Below the pieces are notes generated by a model. That model ran no database searches. It was not told the origin of the DNA and saw only the letters and a program-made list of their open reading frames with translations. A DNA stretch of 64,000 nucleotides. Source: Rhizobium leguminosarum bv. trifolii WSM2297. Lineage in GTDB: Bacteria > Pseudomonadota > Alphaproteobacteria > Rhizobiales > Rhizobiaceae. Below, in pieces: positions 18,245-27,900 of this stretch. Made by a program: the position numbers and the translations under genes. The stretch lies in assembly GCF_000271845.1 (NCBI RefSeq), contig NZ_JH719395.1, positions 2,635,624-2,699,623 on the forward strand, read 5' to 3'. Each line of letters begins with the position of its first letter. Within the stretch, counting starts at the first letter, position 1.

Positions 18245-19786
18245 TCATTCCATGACGGCGCTGTGGTCGACGGCAGGCGCCGCCTTCGGCTTGCGCAGCA
18301 GCAGCACCAGCGGAATGACGGCGAGCGACATCAGCATCAAGAGCTTGAAATCGTCCATATAGGCGATGATCGTCGATTGCAGCGTGATGATCTCGTTGAG
18401 CGAGGCGCGTCCGGCCGCCGTCAGCGGGCTCAGCCCCTGCGCCGCTACCGCGTTGAAGGCATGATTGAACGGCGTCACATAGGAGGCGATCGACTCATGA
18501 TTGCTCTGCGTATTCTCGACGATCAGCGCCGAGACGATCGAAATGCCGACCGCCGAACCGATGTTGCGCGACAGATTGTAGAGGCCGGTGCCGTCGCCGC
18601 GCATATGGGCGGGCAGCGTGGCGAAAGCGATCGTCGTCAGCGGCACAAAGAGAAAGCCGAGACCGGCGCCCTGGATGAAGCCGACTGAGATGATCGTCCA
18701 CTGCGAAACATCGGGCGTCCAACCGGTCATGTCGTACATCGCCCAAGCGGTCAGGCCGAGGCCGAGCACCAGCAGCAATCGCGTATCGACCTTGCCGATC
18801 AGCCGTCCGACAATAAACATGCAGAGCATGGTGCCGAGCCCGCGCGGCCCCATGACGATGCCGGCGGTGATGACGGGATAACCCATCAGCGTCTGCAGAT
18901 AGGGGGTCATCAGCGCCAGCGAGGCGAGGTAGGTGACGCCGACCACGAAGATGAAGATCATGCTGACCGAGAAATTCTGGTCGAGAAACAGCTTCGGATT
19001 GACGAAGGATTTCTCTGCCGTCAGCGTGTGCACCAGAAGCAGATAGAAGGCCGCGGCGCAGATAATCGCTTCGAGCATGATCTCGCCGGAGGAAAACCAG
19101 TCGAGCTGCTCACCGCGGTCGAGGAAGAGCTGCAGCGCGGCGATGAACAGGCTCATCATCCCAAAGCCGAACCAGTCGAGTTTGGCGAGCGCATCCCTCT
19201 TCGTTTCCGAAACGAAGACGACGATACCGGCGAAAGCAAGCGCGCCGATCGGCACGTTGATATAAAACACCCAGCGCCAGCTGATATTGTCGGTCAGCCA
19301 GCCGCCGATGACAGGTCCAAGGACCGGCCCGACCATCACCGAGACGCCGAAAAGCGCCATGGCCGAACCGCGCTCCTCGACGCTATAGATATCGAGAAGA
19401 ATGCCCTGGGAAAGCGGCACCAGCGACGCGCCGAACAGGCCCTGCAACAGGCGGAAGGCGACGATCTGGTTCAGCGATTGCGCCAGGCCGCAGAGCACCG
19501 AGGCGACCACGAAGCCGGCGATGGCGACGAGCAGTACGCGCTTGCGGCCGAACTTGGCGGCAAGGAAGCCCGACGGCGGCGTCATGATCGCCGCCGCGAC
19601 GATATAGGAGGTGAGCACCCAGTTGATCTGGTCGGCGGACGCGGACACGCTGCCCTGGATATAGGGCAGCGCCACGTTGGCAATCGTCGTGTCCAGCGCC
19701 TGCATGATGACGGCGAGAATGACGCAAGCCGTGATCGCCCCGCGATTGGCAACCGGGGTCGCGGGGGATGCGGAAGCGTTACTCAT
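18245..19786 (-). CDS. EmrB/QacA-type MFS multidrug exporter (DHA2, 14 TM)
   Basis: A 513-residue drug:H+ antiporter. The first helix carries the DHA2 motif LDTTIANVALPYIQGS, and motif C-like GPVLGPVIGGWLTD lies near residue 150. About 14 hydrophobic segments are visible. The ATG at 19786 is taken as the start because it begins MSNASASPATPVANRGAITA just before TM1 and overlaps the emrA-like stop by 8 bp (ATGAGTAA). With the EmrA-like adaptor it would form a tripartite system with a TolC channel. Related RmrAB proteins of R. etli are flavonoid-inducible, but whether this copy is orthologous is not visible here. Confidence 0.93.
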   Translation of the reverse strand: MSNASASPATPVANRGAITACVILAVIMQALDTTIANVALPYIQGSVSASADQINWVLTSYIVAAAIMTPPSGFLAAKFGRKRVLLVAIAGFVVASVLCGLAQSLNQIVAFRLLQGLFGASLVPLSQGILLDIYSVEERGSAMALFGVSVMVGPVLGPVIGGWLTDNISWRWVFYINVPIGALAFAGIVVFVSETKRDALAKLDWFGFGMMSLFIAALQLFLDRGEQLDWFSSGEIMLEAIICAAAFYLLLVHTLTAEKSFVNPKLFLDQNFSVSMIFIFVVGVTYLASLALMTPYLQTLMGYPVITAGIVMGPRGLGTMLCMFIVGRLIGKVDTRLLLVLGLGLTAWAMYDMTGWTPDVSQWTIISVGFIQGAGLGFLFVPLTTIAFATLPAHMRGDGTGLYNLSRNIGSAVGISIVSALIVENTQSNHESIASYVTPFNHAFNAVAAQGLSPLTAAGRASLNEIITLQSTIIAYMDDFKLLMLMSLAVIPLVLLLRKPKAAPAVDHSAVME

Positions 19787-21002
19787 GGTCCTTGCCCTGA
19801 GGCCGGCCCAGAAGCTTGTTGACGAAATCGGGCAGTCCGCGGGCATGGCCGGTTTCGACGTCGACCACCGTGCTCATGCCGACGCGGAGCGGCGGCTTGC
19901 CAGCGGTATCCTCGATGCTGACGCGCATCGGAATGCGCTGCACGACCTTCACCCAGTTGCCCGTGGTGTTTTGCGCCGGCAGCAGCGAGAAGCTGGAGCC
20001 TGAGGCCGGACTGATGCTCTCGATCTTGCCCTTCCACATCACGCCCGGATAGGTGTCGACATAGATCTCAGCCGTCTGGCCGGGCTTGACATAGGTGAGT
20101 TCGGTTTCCTTCGGGCTGGCCGCGATCCAGAGATGATCGGTGGCGACAAGCGAGAAGGCCTGCTGCGACGCCTGCAGGTAGGAGCCGACCTGCAGCGCAT
20201 TGACATTGGTGACGATGCCGTCGAACGGCGCCTTGACGACGCTGTGGTCGAGTTCGCGTTGGGCGTTGTCGACATTCGACTTGGCTTGCAGGTAGAGCGG
20301 GTTCTCTTCGATCGGTTGATCGGCGCTGCCGCCGAGCTGGGCAAGCGTCGTTGCGGCTTCCGCCTTGGCAACGGTGACCTTCTGTTGAGCCGCCTCGAGA
20401 TTGTGCTTGGCCTCGTCATAGGCCGATTGCGTCGCGCTGCCGTTGTTGACGAGGTTCTGCTGCCGGTCGAACTGATCCTGGTAATAAGGTAGATCGGCTT
20501 GCGCCTGCGTGATCTCGGCGAGCGACTGCTGATAGCTGGCCTTGAGGCTCATGATTTGGTTGCGCTGTACGCCGAGCTGCGCCTTGGCGCCATCGAGCGC
20601 GATCTTGCAGGAATCAGCCCTGAGGCTGAAGAGCACCTGCCCCGCCTTGACGGCCTCGTTCTCATGCACGTCGATCTTCTCGACGATGCCCGAGACATCG
20701 GTGGTGAGCCCGACCATATCGGCCTGGATATAGGCGTTGTCGGTCGACATCACCTGGCCGCCATTGACGTAATAATAGCCGCCGACGACCAGCGCCAACG
20801 GCAGCAGGGCAAACAGGATCGGCCGCGTGAGACTGCGCCGGCGGCGGACCTTGTTGCCGCCAGGCGCAGCCACGGCGGTAGCCGGCGCTGAATTGGATGA
20901 AGGCGCTTCGGCTACCGTTTCCTGCTGTTTGGCTTGGTTTTCTCCGACAGGTGTCTTGGTATTGGCGTCGGCAACGACGCGGAGGGGGGATTGATCAGCC
21001 AT
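19779..21002 (-). CDS. EmrA/HlyD-type efflux adaptor
   Basis: A 407-residue membrane fusion protein. A basic N-terminal region of ~55 residues precedes a single transmembrane helix (PILFALLPLALVVGGYYYV). The lipoyl half-motif, a long coiled hairpin (about 125-250, for example YDEAKHNLEAAQQKVTVAKA) and a beta-barrel follow. It bridges the MFS exporter to an outer-membrane channel. Its start overlaps the marR stop by 8 bp and its stop overlaps the emrB-like start by 8 bp, so all three genes are translationally linked. Confidence 0.93.
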   Translation of the reverse strand: MADQSPLRVVADANTKTPVGENQAKQQETVAEAPSSNSAPATAVAAPGGNKVRRRRSLTRPILFALLPLALVVGGYYYVNGGQVMSTDNAYIQADMVGLTTDVSGIVEKIDVHENEAVKAGQVLFSLRADSCKIALDGAKAQLGVQRNQIMSLKASYQQSLAEITQAQADLPYYQDQFDRQQNLVNNGSATQSAYDEAKHNLEAAQQKVTVAKAEAATTLAQLGGSADQPIEENPLYLQAKSNVDNAQRELDHSVVKAPFDGIVTNVNALQVGSYLQASQQAFSLVATDHLWIAASPKETELTYVKPGQTAEIYVDTYPGVMWKGKIESISPASGSSFSLLPAQNTTGNWVKVVQRIPMRVSIEDTAGKPPLRVGMSTVVDVETGHARGLPDFVNKLLGRPQGKDHE

Positions 21003-21459
21003 CGTTCAACTCATTCTCGTCGACCGGGCTCCGGCATGCCTGAACCAGGTTCGTCTTCATTACCGATAGGATGTGAAAAAGCTGCTCGCGCTGCTCGGCC
21101 GTAATGCTTTGCAACGCTTCCGCGCGGGTGGTGTCGCCTAGCTCCCGCATTTCGGCGAGGAGCGGATGCGCCTCGTCGCGCATGTAAAGCAGCCAGATGC
21201 GTCGGTCGGTCGGATGCTGGCGGCGCTCGATCAACCCGCGTTCGGCGAGCTTGTCGAGGATGCGCACCAGCGTGATCGGTTCGACTTCGAGGATTTCAGC
21301 AAGACCGCCCTGATGGATGCCCTCGTTATTCGAGAGGTAAGCCAGCGTCTGCCACTGCGACCGAGTGAGCCCAAGGCATTTCGCGCGCTGCTCGAACCGC
21401 TTGCGCAGCAGCCGTGCGACGTCGTGGAGAAGGAAACCGAGGGTCGGAGTAGCGTTCAT
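20995..21459 (-). CDS. MarR-family transcriptional regulator
   Basis: A 154-residue winged-helix protein: the HTH region RSQWQTLAYLSNNEGIHQGG is followed by EILEVEPITLVRILDKLAER and the wing RRQHPTDRRIWLLYM. It is the first gene of a marR-emrA-emrB operon and, like EmrR, is likely a ligand-released repressor of its own operon. A perfect 7-bp inverted repeat at 21479-21496, 20 bp before the start codon, is a good operator. No conserved redox cysteine pattern is seen. Confidence 0.94.
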   Translation of the reverse strand: MNATPTLGFLLHDVARLLRKRFEQRAKCLGLTRSQWQTLAYLSNNEGIHQGGLAEILEVEPITLVRILDKLAERGLIERRQHPTDRRIWLLYMRDEAHPLLAEMRELGDTTRAEALQSITAEQREQLFHILSVMKTNLVQACRSPVDENELNDG

Positions 21460-21478
21460 GAAAACCTGTGACCGTTAT

Positions 21479-21496
21479 TTATAAGCATACTTATAA
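21479..21496. promoter_or_regulatory. Candidate MarR operator
   Basis: TTATAAG-CATA-CTTATAA is a perfect 7-bp inverted repeat with a 4-bp centre, lying 20 bp upstream of the marR start codon. Size and position match typical MarR-family sites. Binding is inferred. Confidence 0.6.
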
Positions 21497-21702
21497 TATC
21501 GGTAGATATATTGAGCATGCCGAAGGCGCAAGGGCATGGTCGCAGGAATTCGCAGGCGCAGCCAAAATGCCGCAGCTGCGGCCAGGAGGCTCGCAATCGT
21601 CCTCTCTTGCCGGTGCAGGACTTCCGTCCAGTGGCCGCAGCCCGGCCTCGGCCCTAGTTTCGGGCAGAGGTCGCCTCCGCCGGAGGTGCGCAGGAGGGCT
21701 CG

Positions 21703-23247
21703 ATGGCGTTCTTCGAAAGCATGCTGACGCTGCTCTTGGTGGCGATTGTCTTCCTGCAATTCTCCAGGAAATTCCGCATCCCCTATCCGACAATGCTGGC
21801 GATCGCCGGCATCATCGTCGCCGCCGTGCCCTGGGCGCCCGAGGTCGCGATCGATCCCCAGCTGGCACTGGCGCTGCTGATCGCGCCGGTGCTTTTCGAC
21901 GCCGCCTATGATCTGCCGCCGCGGACATTGCGACGTAACTGGCTGCCGCTCTTCTCGCTTGCTGCTATCGCCGTGATCCTGACGGCCGCAGCCGTCGCCG
22001 CCGTCTGCGTGACCATGGCCGGCCTGCCGCTTGCCGCAGCCGTGGCCGTTGGCGCCATCGTCGCGCCGCCGGATGCTGCGGCGGCAACCGCCATGCTCGA
22101 CCGCTTCGACCTGCCGCGCCAGACCTATGTGATCCTCAAGGGCGAAAGCCTGCTCAACGATGCCGTGGCGCTGCTGATCTTCAGCGCCGCAGTAGCGGCC
22201 GCCGCAAGCCCCGCCTTCTTTGCCAGTGTCCTGGCGCAGCTGGCGCTCGCCGTGCCGGGCGGCATCATCCTCGGTTATCTCCTCGGCCGTCTCTACATGG
22301 TCGTCGGGTTGAAGCTCGCCGGCACGCTCGGCGGTACCCTGCTCGAATTCGTGGCCACCTTCGGCACGTGGATCATCGCCGAGCGGCTGCACCTTTCAGC
22401 CATTCTGGCGATCGTGGTCTATGCCATGGTGATCGCCCGCTACATGCCCGAGCGGCAGACGGCCCGCCACCGCATTCATTCCTATTCGGTCTGGGAAGCC
22501 GCAGTCTTCCTGCTCAACGTGCTCGCCTTCCTGCTGATGGGCCTGCAGGTCCGGCAGATCGTCCTCGACCTCGATCCCGGCCGGCTGAGTTTCGCCATCA
22601 CCTTGGCCGCCGCGGTCTTCATCACCGTCATCGTCACCCGCCTGGCCTGGGTGCTGTTCTATAACCGCGTCGTCACCTTCCTCGCCAAGCGCGGCTATAC
22701 CAAACAGGCCGTTCCCACCTTCGCGACCAGCCTGCTTGCCGGCTGGTGCGGCATGCGCGGCCTCGTCACGCTGGCGACTGCGCTCGCTCTGCCGATCGAC
22801 TTCCCCGATCGCGACATTATCCTGCTCAGTGCACTTGCCGTCGTTCTCGGCACGCTCATCGTCCAGGGCCTGACGCTCGGACCGCTGATCCACTTGCTGA
22901 AATTCGAGCCGGATACCTCGCTCGACCGCGACCTCACCAGAGCCCGGGTCGCGTTGATCGATGCGGCACTTGCCAAACTTGCCGACGGCGAGGACAAATC
23001 CACCCGCATCCTGCGCGACGTCTACACCTCCGAGCGTGAGATCGCCGCCGACGGCAAACACCCGCGCGAAGTCAGCAGGCTCGACAAGCAGCGCCGCAGC
23101 GTCATCGCCGCCAAACGCCGCAAACTGGCAGCAATGCGCCGTGCCGACGAAATCGACGACGATGTCTTCCATATGCTGGAACAGGAACTCGATTGGGCCG
23201 AACTCGCCGTCCTGCCGCCCGGCCGCGACGAGATCGTCGAGAGCTGA
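21703..23247 (+). CDS. CPA1-family Na+(K+)/H+ antiporter
   Basis: A 514-residue cation:proton antiporter with about 12 helices in residues 1-400. The ion-binding Asp lies in ILKGESLLNDAVALLIFSAA, and GAIVAPPDAAAATAM matches the family helix. A cytosolic tail of ~100 residues is charged and contains a repeated RRS/KRRKLAAMRRAD-like segment. It would help maintain cytosolic pH and sodium or potassium balance. An AGGAGG sequence (21692-21697) six bases upstream fixes the start. It is divergent from the marR operon and does not obviously belong to it. Confidence 0.93.
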   Translation: MAFFESMLTLLLVAIVFLQFSRKFRIPYPTMLAIAGIIVAAVPWAPEVAIDPQLALALLIAPVLFDAAYDLPPRTLRRNWLPLFSLAAIAVILTAAAVAAVCVTMAGLPLAAAVAVGAIVAPPDAAAATAMLDRFDLPRQTYVILKGESLLNDAVALLIFSAAVAAAASPAFFASVLAQLALAVPGGIILGYLLGRLYMVVGLKLAGTLGGTLLEFVATFGTWIIAERLHLSAILAIVVYAMVIARYMPERQTARHRIHSYSVWEAAVFLLNVLAFLLMGLQVRQIVLDLDPGRLSFAITLAAAVFITVIVTRLAWVLFYNRVVTFLAKRGYTKQAVPTFATSLLAGWCGMRGLVTLATALALPIDFPDRDIILLSALAVVLGTLIVQGLTLGPLIHLLKFEPDTSLDRDLTRARVALIDAALAKLADGEDKSTRILRDVYTSEREIAADGKHPREVSRLDKQRRSVIAAKRRKLAAMRRADEIDDDVFHMLEQELDWAELAVLPPGRDEIVES

Positions 23248-23506
23248 CCTCATTCATGAAGTTTTGATGGATTTCGGAACCGCAGCCAATTGGCATTTGC
23301 TATTTTTCGCCGCTGCCGTTTATATCCACTTTCATAGCGTTACCATTTTTCCGATGTGCATTGCGTGCCGGCCTTCCTCTTCGAGGATTGGACGCCGGGA
23401 GAAAGCACGAGGGCCGAGGCCTTCGTTCAAAGCAAAGACCTGAATGGCATCACCTTATCTTGGGTTCGGCAGCGGCCGATCGGCCGTCGAGATTGGAGGG
23501 ACCGGT

Positions 23507-24685
23507 ATGACTTACGTGCTTCGACAGATGTTGGTGCTTGGCTCTATCGCCACGTTCATGCCTCTGGCCGCAATGGCGCAAGGTGCACCGGCTGCCCCTC
23601 CTCCGGTCACCGTCGCCAAACCTGTGGTGCGCGATGTCGTCGACAATGACGAGTTCATCGGCCGTTTCGAGCCGGTCGACGAAGTCTCCGTCCGCTCGCG
23701 CGTCGGCGGCTACCTGCAGGAAATCCATTTCGAAGACGGCGCCCTGGTGAAGCAGGGCGACCTGCTCTTCGTCATCGACCAGCGGCCGTTCATAACCGCG
23801 CTCAATCAGGCAAAGGCGACGCTCGAAGCCTCGCAATCCGCCCTGGTTTTTGCCGATGCGCAGTATAAGCGCGCCCAGTCGCTCGCATCGAGCGGCAGCC
23901 AGTCGGCGCAGACTCTGGACGATCGCCGCCGCGAATTCGAGTCGGCCGAGGCCAATGTCCGCGGCGCCCAGGCTGCCGCCGATCGTGCTTCCCTCGACAT
24001 GGAATATACCGAGATCACGGCCCCACTCAGCGGCCGCATCGACCGCCGGCTGATCTCGGCCGGCAACCTCGTGCAAACCGATCAGACGGTGCTCACCACC
24101 ATCGTTTCGCTCGATCCGATCGATTTCTATTTTGACGTCGATGAACGCCGCCTGCTGAATTTCGCCGATACGGCGCGCAAGCAGGGCCAGGTTCTGCAGC
24201 AGGGCGGCGGCGGCGTCGATGTGTCCGTCACGATCTCGGACTCCACCGCCAAGCCCTTCAAGGGAAAACTCGATTTCGCCGAGAACCGGATCGACAATGA
24301 GAGCGGCACCATCCGCATCCGTGCCCGCTTTCCCAATCCTGATTTCGTCCTTCAACCCGGCCTCTTCGGCCGGATACAGGTTGCAGCCTCCAACACATAT
24401 AAGGCCATTCTCGTGCCCGACGAGGCGATCGGCTCGGACCAGAACGAACGCGTCGTTTATGTCGTCGACGCCGATGGCAAGGTTTCGACCAAGCCCGTGA
24501 GGCCCGGACCGCGGCTCTACGGCTATCGTGTGATACGCGAGGGCCTTGACGGTACCGAGACGATCATTGTCAACGGCGTGATACGCGCACGGCCCGGCTC
24601 GAAGATCACGCCGCAGATGAGCGAACTGCCGCAGGAGCGGCAGGACACCCCGCCTGAGACCGCAGGCGCGGAGAGCGGACAATGA
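23507..24685 (+). CDS. RND efflux periplasmic adaptor (membrane fusion protein)
   Basis: A 392-residue AcrA-like adaptor. An N-terminal signal (MTYVLRQMLVLGSIATFMPL, cleavage after AMA) is followed by lipoyl half-motifs, a coiled hairpin (about 85-160) and a beta-barrel. The ATG at 23507 is chosen over 23444 because GGAGGG lies seven bases before it and the signal peptide starts there. Its stop overlaps the start of the RND permease by 4 bp (ATGA). It is a paralog of the adaptor at 12068 but clearly diverged. Confidence 0.94.
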   Translation: MTYVLRQMLVLGSIATFMPLAAMAQGAPAAPPPVTVAKPVVRDVVDNDEFIGRFEPVDEVSVRSRVGGYLQEIHFEDGALVKQGDLLFVIDQRPFITALNQAKATLEASQSALVFADAQYKRAQSLASSGSQSAQTLDDRRREFESAEANVRGAQAAADRASLDMEYTEITAPLSGRIDRRLISAGNLVQTDQTVLTTIVSLDPIDFYFDVDERRLLNFADTARKQGQVLQQGGGGVDVSVTISDSTAKPFKGKLDFAENRIDNESGTIRIRARFPNPDFVLQPGLFGRIQVAASNTYKAILVPDEAIGSDQNERVVYVVDADGKVSTKPVRPGPRLYGYRVIREGLDGTETIIVNGVIRARPGSKITPQMSELPQERQDTPPETAGAESGQ

Positions 24686-27600
24686 GATTTGCTCATTTCT
24701 TCGTGGATAGGCCGATCTTTGCGGCCGTCATCTCGATCCTCTTTCTCGTCGTCGGCAGTATCGCCTATACGCAATTGCCGGTCTCGCAGTATCCGGAGAT
24801 CGCGCCGCCGACCATTGTCGTGCGCACCTCTTATCCCGGTGCCGATCCGCAAACGATCGCGGATACCGTATCGACCCCGCTCGAACAGCAGATCAACGGC
24901 GTCGAAGACATGCTTTACATGTCGTCCTATTCCAGCGCTGACGGCGCCATGTCGCTGACGATCACCTTCAAACTCGGCACCGATCTCGACAAGGTCCAGG
25001 TGCTTGTCCAAAACCGCGTTTCGATCGCCCTGCCCCGCCTTCCCGAGGAGGTCCAGCGGCTCGGCGTGACCACCGACAAGAGTTCGCCTGATCTGATGAT
25101 GGTGGTGCATCTGCTGTCGCCATCGCACCGTTATGACCAGCTTTACGTCTCAAACTACGCGCGCAACCGCATCCGCGATGTTCTGGTTCGCCTCGACGGC
25201 GTCGGCGACGTGCAGATCTTTGGCGAACGCCAGTATTCGATGCGAATCTGGCTGGATCCGGAAAAGCTCTCCGCCTACGGCATGACCTCCGATGACGTCG
25301 TCTCCGCCTTGAGAGACCAAAACGTCCAAGTATCAGGCGGCAAGATCGGCGCGCCGCCGGTGACCGGCAAGAACGCGTTCGAATATACGGTGCGAACGGA
25401 CGGACGCTTCTCTGATGCACGCGAGTTCCGATATGTCATCGTAAAATCGACGACATCGGGTCGGCTTGTGCAATTGCAGGACGTCGCCCGCATCGAACTC
25501 GGCGCACAGGACTACGTCACCAACAGTTATCTGAATAACGACCCCGCAGTGGCTCTCGGCATTTTCGCCCGGCCGGGAAGCAATGCTCTTGACACGGCGC
25601 ATCAGGTCCAGACGCTGATGAAGGACATTTCCCAGAATTTCCCGGAGGGACTGGAATATCGCATCGTCTACGACACCACCGAATTCATCTCGGATTCGAT
25701 CTCGGAGGTCTATAGAACCATCGCCGAGGCGGCCATCCTGGTGGCGATCGTCGTTCTCGTCTTCCTGCAATCCTGGCGAACTGCGATCATCCCGATCGTT
25801 GCCATACCGGTATCGCTGATCGGCACCTTCGCCGTGCTCTTGGCATTCGGCTTCTCGCTCAACATGCTCACCCTGTTCGGCCTGGTGCTGGCGATCGGTA
25901 TCGTCGTCGACGATGCGATCGTGGTGGTGGAAAACGTCGAGCGCAATCTGGCGCGCGGCATGACGCCGAAGCAAGCTTCCCACGTCACGATGGACGAAGT
26001 CGGAACCGCCGTCGTCGCCATCTCGCTGGTGCTGATCGCCGTGTTCGTGCCGACGGCCTTCATCCCCGGCATATCGGGCCAGTTCTACAGGCAGTTCGCG
26101 GTGACGATCTCCGTCACCACAGCGATTTCAGCATTGAATTCCCTGACGCTGTCACCCGCCCTTGCAGGCATATTGCTGAAAACCCATGACCACGAAACCA
26201 GGCGCAAGAATATCGCCTCACGCCTGGGAAGCGGTCTTGCAAACGGCTTCAATCGCGGGTTCGATCGCCTAAGCTCCGGCTATTCATGGATCGTCCGGCA
26301 TCTCGTCAGCAGTTGGGTCGGGCTGACCTGCTCGATGGTTGCCTTCGCCTGCCTGCTCGGAGCAACCTGGTTCGTGAGCACCAGGGTTCCCGCGGGTTTC
26401 ATCCCGACCATGGACCAAGGTTACGCGATCATTGTCATCCAGCTTCCGGACGGCGCCTCGCTTGCCCGTACCGATGCCGTCGTCAAGCAGGTGGGTGATA
26501 TCGCCCGCACCGTGCCGGGTGTCGGCAATGCCGTGCAATTCGCCGGCTTCAGCGGGGCGACATTCACCAATGCCTCGAATTCCGGCGTCGTTTTCGTGCC
26601 GTTCAAATCTTTTGCCGAACGTGAAGAAGGTGGCGAGAATGCCAACAAGATCATCGGCGAGCTTTACGGCAAGCTGCAAAGCATCCAGGAAGCCTTCATC
26701 ATTGCCATCCCGCCGCCCTCCGTGCGTGGCGTCGGCAATTCCGGCGGCTTCAAGATGCAGATTTCCGATCTTGAAAACGCCGACATGACGCGGGTGCTCG
26801 GCCTTGCCCGCCAGATGATGGGTGCGGCAGCCACGACCGAAGGGCTGACCGGCGTCTTTACGACGTTCTCGGATGCAAGCCCGCAATACTTCCTAGAGAT
26901 CGACCGTGACAAGGCACGCTTCCTGAATGTGCCGATCCCCAATATCTTCAACGCGCTTTCGATCAATCTCGGTGTCGCCTATGTGAACGATTTCAATGCG
27001 TTCGGCCGCGTCTACCAGGTTCGGGCCCAGGCCGACCGGCAATACCGCATGGACCGGGACGACATCCTCGCCCTGAAGGTTCGGTCGGCGACGGGCGCAC
27101 TGGTGCCGCTTGGAACCCTGATGGACATCCAGGATTCCAGCGGGCCGGCGCTTGTCCAACGCTACAACATGTATGTCTCGGTACCGCTCCAGGGCAATCC
27201 GACGCCGGGCACATCGACGGGTGACGCCATCAAGAAGATGGAAGCGCTGGCGGCGAAGATCCTGCCGCAAGGGACAACCTTCGAATGGACGGAACTCGCC
27301 TATCAGGAGACCCACACCGGCAACACCGCCGTCTACATCTTCGCCCTGTCCGTCATCTTCGTCTTCCTGGCACTGGCGGCACAATATGAAAGCTGGGTTT
27401 TGCCCTTGGCGATCATTCTCATCGTGCCGCTCGCTGTGCTCGCGGCGCTGATCGGGGTTTCGTTGAGAGGAATGGACAACAACGTCCTGACGCAGATCGG
27501 CCTGATCGTCCTGATCGGCCTTGCGGCCAAGAACGCCATTCTAATCGTCGAGTTCGCCAGGCAGGCCGAAGACGAGGGCAAGTCGGCGGTGGACGCGGCG

Positions 27601-27867
27601 ATCGAGGCCAGCCACCTTCGGCTGCGCCCGATCCTGATGACGGCATTCGCCTTCATCTTCGGTGTTCTGCCGCTCGCCATCGCCACCGGCCCCGGCGCCG
27701 AAATGCGCCAGTCGCTCGGCACCGCCGTCTTTTCGGGCATGCTGGGCGTGACGATCTTCGGCCTGTTCCTGACGCCGGTCTTCTACGTCGTGCTGCGCGG
27801 CTGGCGCCGCAGCCGACCGGCGGAGAAACCGGTGGAGGCCGTCCCGGTTGAGAGCGAGACGGTCTGA
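24682..27867 (+). CDS. RND efflux pump inner-membrane transporter (HAE1 family)
   Basis: A 1061-residue AcrB-type pump. It begins MRFAHFFVDRPIFAAVISIL. The TM4 proton-relay pair lies in GIVVDDAIVVVENVERNL and the TM10 Lys in GLAAKNAILIVEFARQ. Two large periplasmic loops and twelve helices match the family. It is the second RND pump in 19 kb and is translationally coupled to its own adaptor. As with the first pump, no TolC gene is nearby and no dedicated TetR-type repressor adjoins it. Confidence 0.96.
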   Translation: MRFAHFFVDRPIFAAVISILFLVVGSIAYTQLPVSQYPEIAPPTIVVRTSYPGADPQTIADTVSTPLEQQINGVEDMLYMSSYSSADGAMSLTITFKLGTDLDKVQVLVQNRVSIALPRLPEEVQRLGVTTDKSSPDLMMVVHLLSPSHRYDQLYVSNYARNRIRDVLVRLDGVGDVQIFGERQYSMRIWLDPEKLSAYGMTSDDVVSALRDQNVQVSGGKIGAPPVTGKNAFEYTVRTDGRFSDAREFRYVIVKSTTSGRLVQLQDVARIELGAQDYVTNSYLNNDPAVALGIFARPGSNALDTAHQVQTLMKDISQNFPEGLEYRIVYDTTEFISDSISEVYRTIAEAAILVAIVVLVFLQSWRTAIIPIVAIPVSLIGTFAVLLAFGFSLNMLTLFGLVLAIGIVVDDAIVVVENVERNLARGMTPKQASHVTMDEVGTAVVAISLVLIAVFVPTAFIPGISGQFYRQFAVTISVTTAISALNSLTLSPALAGILLKTHDHETRRKNIASRLGSGLANGFNRGFDRLSSGYSWIVRHLVSSWVGLTCSMVAFACLLGATWFVSTRVPAGFIPTMDQGYAIIVIQLPDGASLARTDAVVKQVGDIARTVPGVGNAVQFAGFSGATFTNASNSGVVFVPFKSFAEREEGGENANKIIGELYGKLQSIQEAFIIAIPPPSVRGVGNSGGFKMQISDLENADMTRVLGLARQMMGAAATTEGLTGVFTTFSDASPQYFLEIDRDKARFLNVPIPNIFNALSINLGVAYVNDFNAFGRVYQVRAQADRQYRMDRDDILALKVRSATGALVPLGTLMDIQDSSGPALVQRYNMYVSVPLQGNPTPGTSTGDAIKKMEALAAKILPQGTTFEWTELAYQETHTGNTAVYIFALSVIFVFLALAAQYESWVLPLAIILIVPLAVLAALIGVSLRGMDNNVLTQIGLIVLIGLAAKNAILIVEFARQAEDEGKSAVDAAIEASHLRLRPILMTAFAFIFGVLPLAIATGPGAEMRQSLGTAVFSGMLGVTIFGLFLTPVFYVVLRGWRRSRPAEKPVEAVPVESETV

Positions 27868-27900
27868 TGCGCTTCGACAGTCGGCCAAGGAGGCGGGACG

